Shown one piece after another: positions 17,001 to 25,074 of a stretch of DNA of 64,000 nucleotides. The first letter of the stretch is position 1; each line of letters starts with the position of its first letter. Under the pieces are notes generated by a model. That model had not been told where the DNA came from and ran no database searches. It saw only the letters and a list, made by a program, of their open reading frames with translations. The stretch lies in the NCBI RefSeq assembly GCF_030929605.1, contig NZ_JAVFVS010000008.1:283315-347314 (forward strand), given 5' to 3'. Position numbers and translations under genes: made by a program. This DNA comes from Flavobacterium sp. LHD-80. GTDB lineage: Bacteria; Bacteroidota; Bacteroidia; Flavobacteriales; Flavobacteriaceae.

Positions 17001-17068
17001 TGTCAGGCTGAGCGAAGTCGAAGCCCACGTTCCAATTGGAAAACCCTTCGACTTCGCTCAGGGTGACA
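17001..17068. repeat. CTGAGCGAAGTCGAAG palindrome
   Basis: Arms at 17001-17023 and 17046-17068 pair over 23 bp with two mismatches around a 22-base loop. It lies in the 136-base gap between the aminotransferase and tyrA genes, inside the aromatic operon, so it must be transcribed and could modulate read-through or RNA stability. Confidence 0.85.
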
Positions 17069-17104
17069 AGTCGAAAAACAAGATTTGAAAATTAAAGAAA
17101 TAGT

Positions 17105-17965
17105 ATGAAAGTATACGTAATAGGAATAGGATTAATAGGCGGTTCGATGGTGCTGGACATCAAAGACCAACATCCTGATTCGACCATTTTTGGAATCGAC
17201 AGCAATGAAAAACATTTGCAGGAAGCCATTGATCTAGGGGTTATCGACGAAGCGGGAAGTTTTGAAGATTTGGCTGAAGCTGATTTTGTAATCGTTTCGG
17301 TTCCGGTGGATGTGGCGCTGACGGTTTTGCCAAAAGTTTTGGATTCAGTTGGAGATAAAACGATTGTTTTTGAAGTTGGTTCGACAAAAAAACCAATTTG
17401 TGATGCAGTTGCCAATCATCCGAAAAGAAGGAATTTTATTGCCACGCATCCAATAGCAGGAACGGAGTTTTCAGGACCTTCGGCGGCGATAAAAGGTTTG
17501 TTTAAAGGAAAGACAAACATCATTTGCGAAGTGGAAAAAACCACTTTTAAATTGCAGGAAAAGGCTTTGAAGCTTTTTAGCGAAATTGGAATGAGGATTC
17601 GATATATGGACCCGACTTCGCACGATAAACACATTGCTTACGTTTCGCATTTGTCGCACATTAGTTCGTTTATGCTCGGGAAAACCGTAATGAATAAAGA
17701 AAAAGACGAGCAGGATATTTTTGACATGGCGGGAAGTGGATTTGAAAGCACCGTTCGTTTGGCAAAAAGTTCTCCAGCAATGTGGACACCAATTTTTAAG
17801 CAGAATAAAGAACACGTTCTGGAAACATTAGAAGAATATATTTCAAATCTCAGTCGGTTTAGGGATTTGTTGAAAGACGAAAATTACAATGCCATTTTTG
17901 AAGAAATGGAAAGCACAAATAAAATAAAAGAAATACTAAACGGATTAACAACAACTAAAAAGTAA
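17105..17965 (+). CDS. tyrA: prephenate dehydrogenase
   Basis: The 286-residue protein oxidatively decarboxylates prephenate in tyrosine synthesis. It has the N-terminal NAD(P) motif GIGLIGGSM, the substrate motif HPIAGTEFSGP and the C-terminal helix motif HDKHIAYVSHLSHISSF, all typical of TyrA. There is no ACT domain and no fused chorismate mutase. It starts after the palindrome at 17001-17068, and the DAHP synthase gene follows after 13 bases. Confidence 0.93.
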   Translation: MKVYVIGIGLIGGSMVLDIKDQHPDSTIFGIDSNEKHLQEAIDLGVIDEAGSFEDLAEADFVIVSVPVDVALTVLPKVLDSVGDKTIVFEVGSTKKPICDAVANHPKRRNFIATHPIAGTEFSGPSAAIKGLFKGKTNIICEVEKTTFKLQEKALKLFSEIGMRIRYMDPTSHDKHIAYVSHLSHISSFMLGKTVMNKEKDEQDIFDMAGSGFESTVRLAKSSPAMWTPIFKQNKEHVLETLEEYISNLSRFRDLLKDENYNAIFEEMESTNKIKEILNGLTTTKK

Positions 17966-17978
17966 AATTAGAATTAAG

Positions 17979-19061
17979 ATGGAAAATAAGAAAGAAATGA
18001 GAAAGTGGTTAGAAGATTTCAATTTAAATCACCCACTTGTGATAGCAGGACCATGTAGTGCAGAAACTGAAGATCAAGTATTGAAAATTGCTCACGAATT
18101 GAAAGATTCAAAAGTTAGTGTATTCAGAGCTGGAATCTGGAAACCAAGAACTCGTCCGGGAGGATTTGAAGGTGTTGGAGAAATTGGTTTGAAATGGTTG
18201 CAAAAAGCAAAAGCTGAAACTGGTTTATTAATGGGTACTGAGGTTGCGACTGCTGCTCACTGTAAACTAGCTTTAGAACATGATATCGACGTTTTATGGG
18301 TTGGTGCTCGTACAACTGCAAACCCTTTCGCAGTTCAGGAAATTGCTGATACTTTGAAAGGAACTGATAAAATCGTTTTGGTTAAAAACCCTGTAAACCC
18401 AGATTTAGCTTTATGGTTAGGTGGTGTTGAGCGTTTACACATGGCTGGAATCGAGAAATTAGGAGTTATCCACAGAGGTTTCTCTACTTACGAAAAAACA
18501 AAATACAGAAATATTCCAGAATGGCAAATTGCTATCGAATTGCAAAATAAATTCCCTGATTTACCTTTAATCATCGATCCATCTCACATTACAGGAGATC
18601 GTAAAATGATTTTTGAAGTAACACAAGAGGCTTTAGATTTGAACTACGATGGTATGATTATCGAAACGCATATTGATCCAGACAATGCTTGGTCTGATGC
18701 GGCTCAACAAGTTACTCCAGATGCTTTGAAACAAATCATTAAAGATTTGACGATCAGAAAAACGGATGATACTACAGATGAGTACAGCCAAAAAATGAAA
18801 AAACTAAGAGCTAACATCGATGTTTTGGATGCTAACTTATTAGAATTGTTAGGAAAACGTATGAAAGTGGCTGACGAAATTGGTCAAGTGAAAAAAGATG
18901 CAAACGTTGCGATTCTTCAAAACAACCGTTGGAACGAAATCTTAGGAAAAATGATTCTTGAAGGTGAGAAAAAAGGTCTTACTGAAGAGTTTGTTTTGAG
19001 AATGTTCAAAGCAATTCACCAAGAAAGTATTGGTCACCAAGAGAAAATTTTCAACGCATAA
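17979..19061 (+). CDS. bifunctional DAHP synthase / chorismate mutase
   Basis: The 360-residue protein joins the first enzyme of the shikimate pathway to chorismate mutase. Residues about 1-255 are a type I-beta (KDO8P-synthase-like) DAHP synthase: GPCSAET, GIWKPRTRPGGFEGVG, GVIHRGFS and IIDPSHITGD. Residues about 268-355 are an AroQ-type mutase helix bundle (KLRANIDVLDANLLELLGKRMKVADEIGQVKK). In Bacillus and relatives the fused mutase supplies feedback inhibition by prephenate or chorismate; the same is likely here. Last gene of the attenuated operon. Confidence 0.95.
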   Translation: MENKKEMRKWLEDFNLNHPLVIAGPCSAETEDQVLKIAHELKDSKVSVFRAGIWKPRTRPGGFEGVGEIGLKWLQKAKAETGLLMGTEVATAAHCKLALEHDIDVLWVGARTTANPFAVQEIADTLKGTDKIVLVKNPVNPDLALWLGGVERLHMAGIEKLGVIHRGFSTYEKTKYRNIPEWQIAIELQNKFPDLPLIIDPSHITGDRKMIFEVTQEALDLNYDGMIIETHIDPDNAWSDAAQQVTPDALKQIIKDLTIRKTDDTTDEYSQKMKKLRANIDVLDANLLELLGKRMKVADEIGQVKKDANVAILQNNRWNEILGKMILEGEKKGLTEEFVLRMFKAIHQESIGHQEKIFNA

Positions 19062-19067
19062 TTTTCT

Positions 19068-19138
19068 TTAAACCATATAAGTGATATAAGTTAATTTTGG
19101 TTTTTATAAACTTTGATTTTGAATTTTCTTATATCACG
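19068..19138. repeat. AACCATATAAGT-family palindrome, degenerate copy 2
   Basis: The left arm at 19068-19092 matches the family closely (TTAAACCATATAAGTGATAT). The right arm survives only as CTTATATCACG at 19128-19138. It lies downstream of the aromatic operon, in front of its terminator. Confidence 0.7.
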
Positions 19139-19168
19139 TTTTTAAAAACAGATTGTTTTTTTTATATT

Positions 19169-19205
19169 AAATCTCCATTGCTTTCGGGCTTTGGAGATTT
19201 TTTTT
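19169..19205 (+). terminator. terminator of the aromatic operon
   Basis: AAATCTCCA (19169-19177) pairs with TGGAGATTT (19192-19200) around a 14-base loop, and the right arm runs into T residues. It lies about 110 bases after the DAHP synthase stop. The rest of the 19062-19371 gap is AT-rich spacer without a gene. Confidence 0.8.
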
Positions 19206-19371
19206 GCGCTTGTTTTAAATAGAAAATAAATCTGCTAATCGGCCAAATCTGCGAGAGAAAATAGTCGCCCAAAAATTTGGCAGATTTAACAGATAAAAAT
19301 AAAATAATTATCTTCCCAACCTTTTGCAGTTTTTTGTTCTCTATAACAATATAAACCTTAATTTTTGTGTC

Positions 19372-22300
19372 ATGAAATTAAAATCGTTTTCGTCTGTGCC
19401 GGGCATTTTTCAAATGAATTTGAATGTGTTGCTTTTCCTTCTGTTTTTTATTGGAACAAAAACTTTCGCACAAAGTCCTGAACTTACCGTTAAAGGAGAA
19501 GAAGCAGAAAAAGTACGAATGAATAAACTGTTCGTCAATGTAAAAGTGGTGGGCAACATTGCTTATACAACTGCCGAAATGCATTTTTTTAATTCGGGGA
19601 CACGACAAATGGAAGCAGAACTTATTTTTCCGTTGCCAGAAAATGTTTCGGTTTCAAGATATGCGATTGACATAAATGGGAAATTACGTGAAGCTGTTCC
19701 GGTGAATAAAAATAAAGGGAAACAGGTTTTTGAGGCCATCGAACATCGTCGTGTTGATCCAGGATTATTGGAGAAAGTCGACGGGAATAATTTTAAAACG
19801 AGAATTTATCCACTTATGCCAAATGGCGAACGAACTGTTGTTATTGGTTATGAAGAAGAACTTTCGGCTTTTGACAAAGATAATTTGGCGTATCAATTGG
19901 TGAGCCGATTTCCGAAAAAATTAGATCAGTTTGAAATTAATGTTTCGGTATTAGGAGCTTCAACCGCGCCAATTGTTACTGGAAATTCAGGAAACGAAAT
20001 TACTTTTTCAAAGTGGAATCAGGCTTTTCAGGCTTCGGTAAAAAAAGAAAATTATCAGCCTGAGGAAAATTAGTTTTTAAGATTCCGATACAGCAAAATA
20101 GTCCAAGTGTTTTGATGCAGAATGCGGGCGGTCAATATTATTTTTACGGAAATACTTTTATAGAAGGAAATAAAAGCGCTAGAAAAACTCCGGATTCAAT
20201 TGGTTTGATTTGGGATAATTCTCTGAGCTGTAAAAACCGAGATACAAAGAAAGAATTGGATTTACTGAATGCTTATTTCCAAAAGATAAAAAACACAAAA
20301 GTGACTTTGTATTTTCTAAATTATACTTTCGAAAAACAAAAAGAATTTGTGATTTCTAACGGAAATTAGTCTGAATTAAGAACTATTTTAGAAAATACAA
20401 AATACGATGGCGGAACGCGTTATTCGCAAATCAGTTTTGAAAATCAGGATGAATTTTTATTTTTCTCTGATGGATTATCTTCTTTGAGTGAAAATCTTCT
20501 TCCAAAAACTAAAAAACCGGTTTACACTATTACATCCTCAGTTTCTGCAGATTTTGCTTTTCTGAATTTTTCTTCTACTAAAACTGGCGGAAATTTCATC
20601 AATTTGAATCAGATAAATTCGGAAACGGCTTTGGATAAAATGACAAATTCAAGTTTGAAGTTTCTTGGTATAAAAGAGAATTTGACTGTAACTGATTTGT
20701 TTCCTATGGAAGGAACTTCTGTTTCTGGAAATTTTAGTTTTTCGGGAATTTCTTTGAATCCACAAAACGAAATTACACTTCTTTTTGGCTACGGAAATGA
20801 GGTAGTTTTAGAACGAAAAATTTCGCTTGACGTTACAGCTCAGAATGCTGGAGATATTAATGTGGAAAAACTTTGGGCACAGAAAAAAATCGCTAATCTT
20901 GAATTGCAATATTCAAAAAATGCAGATGAAATTGAGCTTCTTGGAAAGAAATTCGGAATTGTAACTAAAAATACCTCGTTGATTGTTCTGGAAAATCTAA
21001 GTGATTATATTTTATATGATATTGTACCGCCTGCAGAATTGCGTGCCGAGTTTGACCGAATTAAAAAACAGGAACATGATGCTACATTGGCACAACAAAA
21101 AAATAATTGGGAAAGTATTGAAAGTTATTTTGGAAGTATAAATGCTTGGTGGAAAAAAGACACGAAGTATTCTGCAACTAAATTAGCGTCAAAATCTAAA
21201 GTTAAGAATCCCCAAAGAGCAAATAATAGCAATGTTGCAAATACAATTTTAAGAACTAGCCAAACAGTCCCGGCTGGATTTATTTCTGGAGTTGTTTTAG
21301 ATGGAAATGATCAGCCATTGCCAGGAGCGAGCGTTAATATAAATGGACGAAATGAGGGAGTTCAAACTGATTTTGATGGAAAATTTAGTATAAAAGCTCC
21401 TCAGAATACTATTCTTAATATTACCTATATTGGTTTCGAACCTGCTCGTGTTAATGTTGGCAGAAATAATCTAGTTTCTATAAGATTGAGAGAGAACTCA
21501 CAGAATTTGCAGGAAGTAGTTACTGTTGGCTACGGTACTATAAAAGGTGATCCTGATGCTGTTTTAACAGTTGATGAACCCGTTGGTAGAGGAACAGCTA
21601 CGACAGTAATTGAAGAAGACAATAATGTGTATAATACTTCTCCACCGCCAACAGCATCAAAAGTTGATCAGGTAAAATTTGTTGCACCATTAGTAGCAAA
21701 ATCACAAGAAGTTACCGAAGATATACCGGTAGTCACTGAATTAAAAGATAAAAAAGTTGGAAGTGAAGTAATAAATGGAAGTGCCAGAGAATTAAAAGTA
21801 GTTGCAGTTGTTGGACCTGGAACTCAAAAAAAATCAGATGTTGTTGGTGCGATTTCAGAAGGCCTTTTAAAAAATAAGGATCTTTCGGAAGATTTAAATT
21901 TCAGTAGAGGTTATTCAACAGGAGATACAAGAAAACCTTTAATTATAGTTGATGGTCAGTTTTATGAGGGTGAATTGACCGATTTAAAGTCAGATGATAT
22001 CGAAAGCATAGAAGATTTGAAAGATGCTTCGAGAATTGCTACTTATGGCAGTAGAGGGGCAAATGGAGTTATCATTATAACAACAAAAAAGAAGTCTTCA
22101 AATAGTGGCGTTGTTCAAACAAAAAGTTGGAATCCAGATCGATTGTATTTAAAAGCATTGGCTTCGGCACCAAAAGAAAAACAATATGATTTGTATTTTG
22201 AATTGAGAAAAGCTCAGGAAAGAAATCCGAGTTTTTATTTTGATGTGGCTCATTTTTTCTACAATCAAGGTGATGTAAAAAAAGCACTGCTGATCCTTAG

Positions 22301-23015
22301 TAATATTGCTGATTTAGGTTTAGAGAATCATCAGCTTTATAAAACTTTGACGTATACTTTGCGTCAGTGGAAAGATTATAATGATGCCGTTTTTACCGCA
22401 AAACAAGTTGTAAAATGGAGAGAACATGAACCACAGAGCTTAAGAGATTATGCATTAACACTAGAAGATGCAGGAAAATATCAAGAAGCTTTTGATCAAT
22501 TAATCAAGGCGCTTGAAGTGAATTATTATGGAGAAATGAGCGGTCAGTATGAAGGTGTAGAGGATATTGTTTTGATGGATATTAATCGAATGATAACAGA
22601 ACATTCTGGCATAAAAACAGGTAAGCTTGCTAAAAAGTACCTTGCAAAAATGCCGGTTGATATCAGAATCATTATGAACTGGAATCAAATGGATGTTGAT
22701 TTGGATTTGCATGTAATTGAACCAACGGGTGAAGAATGTTACTACAGCCACACTTCTACACAAATTGGAGGAAGATTTTCTAAAGATTTTACAGAAGGTT
22801 ATGGGCCAGAGCAATATATACTTCGAAATGCAGTAAAAGGCAAATATCAAATTAAGACTGATTTTTATGGCGAAACAGAATTAACCGAAAATGGTCCAGC
22901 AACAATTTTGGTTGAAATTTATACGACTAAAGCCGGAAAAACATCCAGAACTTTGAAAACAATTCAGTTAGGAAAAATTAAAGAGAATGATATTTTAGCC
23001 GAAATTATCTGGTAA
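19372..23015 (+). pseudogene. VIT-domain / carboxypeptidase-regulatory / plug-like surface protein, broken twice
   Basis: Read through, this is one protein of about 1,200 residues: a signal peptide (FLLFFIGTKTFAQ), a VIT domain (about 19480-20070), a von Willebrand A-like middle part, a CarboxypepD-regulatory beta domain (from about 21277, ISGVVLDGNDQPLPGASVNING), a TonB-plug-like segment (IIVDGQF, ATYGSRGANGVIIITTKKK), a helical repeat region and a C-terminal DUF2135-like domain (NWNQMDVDLDLHV). The frame breaks near 20070, where one lost T in AATTTAG would create the TAG at 20071-20073. It breaks again at an in-frame TAG at 20367-20369. The remaining open pieces are 19372-20073, 20112-20369 and 20484-23015. 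A TonB-linker-like block is inserted at 21540-21771. Confidence 0.8.
21540..21771 (+). other. TonB-linker-like segment in permuted order
   Basis: This 77-codon block encodes IKGDPDAVLTVDEPVG...EEDNNVYNT, then a short SPPPTAS, then KVDQVKFV...ELKDKKVGSE. The tonB gene at 55958 has the same two sub-blocks in the opposite order (KVDQVKFV...ELKDKKVGAET at 56252-56361, then IKGDPDAVL...VYNTA at 56362-56461). The codons have diverged, so the exchange is not recent. The block interrupts a plug motif between VTVGYGT and TQKKSDVVGAI. Confidence 0.85.
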
Positions 23016-23153
23016 AGTCTGCATATTAAGCTGATGTCTTTCAAATTTAAAAGGCGAAATTGCGTTGTTCCATTCTAAAAACGTAATTTTGCCTTTTATT
23101 TTTTAGGTTTTACAACATTCTAAAATCTAAAATCTACAATCTAAAATTAAAGA

Positions 23154-24131
23154 ATGACAGGAACCGTTTATAAATCTACAGGAAGCTGGTATACCGTAAA
23201 ATCTGAAAAAGGTGATTTTATCGAATGCCGTATGAAAGGGAAATTTAGAATTAAAGGTATTAAAAGTACCAACCCAATTGCTGTAGGCGATATTGTTGAT
23301 TATGAATTAGAGGAAACGTCAGATACTTTGACCGGAACGATCCATAAAATTCACGAAAGAAAAAACTATATCGTTCGTAAATCGGTTAACTTATCGAAAC
23401 AAATTCACATTATTGCTTCCAATATTGATCAAGTTTTTTTGCTGATTACTATTGATAATCCACCAACAACTACAAGTTTTATCGACCGCTTTTTGGTTAC
23501 TGCCGAAGCATACGGAATTGAAGCAGTTCTGATTTTTAATAAAATTGACACGCTTAACGATCAGACTTTAGATGATCAGCTTTACTTGCAACATATTTAT
23601 CAGGAAATTGGATATAAATGTCTCCGAATTTCATCTACAGAAAATAAAGGTGTTGATAAGCTGAAAGAAATGATGATTGGTAAAGTAAGTATGTTTTCAG
23701 GACATTCTGGAGTTGGAAAATCGACTTTGGTAAATGCGATGGAACCAAGCCTTCATTTAAAAACAACTGTAATTTCTGAGCAAAGCAAGCAAGGACAGCA
23801 TACGACAACTTTTGCCGAAATGTATGATTTGTCTTTTGACGCTAGAATTATCGACACGCCAGGAATTAAAGGTTTCGGAATTGTTGATATGGAACCAACA
23901 GAAATTAGCGGTTATTTTCCAGAATTCTTCAAATTAAAAGATCAATGCAAGTTTAACAATTGTTTACACAAAGAGGAACCGCATTGCGCAATAAAAGCAG
24001 CTCTAGAAAGAGATGAAATCGCTTGGTCGCGCTACAATAGCTACCTTAAAATATTGGAAGGAGATGAAGAACATTATCGAACTGACAGCTATGGAGAAGA
24101 TCGTGCGGCGAGTGATGAAACGAGAAAATAA
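23154..24131 (+). CDS. rsgA: small ribosomal subunit biogenesis GTPase RsgA
   Basis: The 325-residue protein is a circularly permuted GTPase that acts in late 30S maturation. It has an N-terminal OB domain (about 1-75), then the G4 motif FNKID before the P-loop GHSGVGKST and the G3 motif DTPGIKGFG. It ends with the zinc motif Cys-X-X-X-X-Cys...His...Cys (CKFNNCLHKEEPHC). The stop codon lies directly against the left inverted repeat of the next element. Upstream 23016-23153 holds only short AT-rich TAAAATCTA-type repeats. Confidence 0.95.
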   Translation: MTGTVYKSTGSWYTVKSEKGDFIECRMKGKFRIKGIKSTNPIAVGDIVDYELEETSDTLTGTIHKIHERKNYIVRKSVNLSKQIHIIASNIDQVFLLITIDNPPTTTSFIDRFLVTAEAYGIEAVLIFNKIDTLNDQTLDDQLYLQHIYQEIGYKCLRISSTENKGVDKLKEMMIGKVSMFSGHSGVGKSTLVNAMEPSLHLKTTVISEQSKQGQHTTTFAEMYDLSFDARIIDTPGIKGFGIVDMEPTEISGYFPEFFKLKDQCKFNNCLHKEEPHCAIKAALERDEIAWSRYNSYLKILEGDEEHYRTDSYGEDRAASDETRK

Positions 24132-24133
24132 TT

Positions 24134-24551
24134 GTGAATTGTGAATGGTAAATTGTGAATTATGGCTGATAACATAATAAAAACAAAGTCTTTTAATTTT
24201 GCACTTAGAATTATCAAACTTTTTCAATTTTTAAAAGATGATAAAAGAGAATATGTTTTAAGTAAACAATTACTTCGAAGTGGTACAGCTATTGGTGCAT
24301 TAATTAGAGAATCTGAGCAGGCAGAAAGTAAAAAGGATTTTATTCATAAACTTGCAATTGCACAAAAAGAGGCAAATGAAACAGATTATTGGCTGGAATT
24401 GCTTTTTCAATCTAATTACTTAAGTGAAATTCAATTTCAATCTATAAAGTATGATATTGTAGAAATAAATAAAATTTTAGCTTCAATTATTATAACATCC
24501 AAGCAAAAACTAAGTACTACATAAATTCACAATTTACCATTCACAATTCAC
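24134..24551. mobile_element. inverted-repeat element carrying a four-helix-bundle gene
   Basis: Perfect 28-bp inverted repeats at 24134-24161 and 24524-24551 enclose exactly one gene. The ATG starts at the first base after the left arm (24162), and the last base of the TAA stop (24524) is the first base of the right arm. Each arm contains short TTGTGAAT units. The gene fills the interval completely. No target duplication is obvious. Calling it mobile is inference; the repeat geometry is seen directly. Confidence 0.65.
24162..24524 (+). CDS. four-helix bundle protein, S23/IVS family
   Basis: The 120-residue, mostly helical protein has the S23 pattern: KTKSFNFALRIIKLFQFLKDDKREYVLSKQLLRSGTAIGALIRESEQAESKKDFIHKLAIAQKEANETDYWLELL. 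The RSGTAIGALIRES and KEANETDYWLELL helices are the diagnostic ones. Family members are encoded in intervening sequences of 23S rRNA in Leptospira, Coxiella and others, and relatives serve diversity-generating retroelements. Their own activity is unclear, with nucleic acid binding suspected. Here the gene is intergenic and lies exactly between perfect 28-bp inverted repeats. Confidence 0.85.
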   Translation: MADNIIKTKSFNFALRIIKLFQFLKDDKREYVLSKQLLRSGTAIGALIRESEQAESKKDFIHKLAIAQKEANETDYWLELLFQSNYLSEIQFQSIKYDIVEINKILASIIITSKQKLSTT

Positions 24552-24558
24552 CATTTCT

Positions 24559-25011
24559 ATGAAAATTGTACTTCAAAGAGTTTCCCAAGCGTCAGTAACA
24601 GTTGATTCTAAAATTGTTGCCGATATTCAAAAAGGATTATTGATTTTAGTTGGAATTGAAGATGCCGATACTCAGGAAGATATTGATTGGCTTGCTGGGA
24701 AAATCATAAAAATGCGAATCTTTGGTGACGAAAATGATGTTATGAACTGCTCGGTTCAAGATATTGATGGCGAAATTATTGCCGTAAGCCAATTTACACT
24801 TCACGCTTCTACTAAAAAAGGAAACCGTCCCTCTTATATAAAAGCAGCAAAACCTGATTTTGCTATTCCAATGTACGAACGTTTTGTTGAAGCATTGGAA
24901 AAGGAATTCAATAAAAAAATACAAACCGGAATTTTTGGTGCCGATATGAAAGTCAGTCTTTTAAATGATGGCCCCGTAACGATTGTTATGGACAGCAAAA
25001 ATCGCGATTAA
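24559..25011 (+). CDS. dtd: D-aminoacyl-tRNA deacylase
   Basis: The 150-residue protein hydrolyses D-amino acids from mischarged tRNA. Both signature motifs of the dimeric DTD family are present: SQFTLHA (about residues 77-83) and NDGPVT near the C-terminus (about 137-142). Length is normal. It starts 8 bases after the right arm of the four-helix-bundle element, so that element separates it from rsgA. Confidence 0.95.
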   Translation: MKIVLQRVSQASVTVDSKIVADIQKGLLILVGIEDADTQEDIDWLAGKIIKMRIFGDENDVMNCSVQDIDGEIIAVSQFTLHASTKKGNRPSYIKAAKPDFAIPMYERFVEALEKEFNKKIQTGIFGADMKVSLLNDGPVTIVMDSKNRD

Positions 25012-25050
25012 AAAAAGTTTGACAAATGTTAAGGATTTCTAAAAAAAATA

Positions 25051-25058
25051 TATATTTG
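25051..25058 (+). promoter_or_regulatory. TATATTTG promoter before the DUF3857 array
   Basis: This is an exact TAnnTTTG match ending 17 bases before ATG 25075. The nearest TTG is too far upstream (29 bases) for ideal spacing. Confidence 0.45.
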
Positions 25059-25074
25059 AAGAAATTACTTACCA

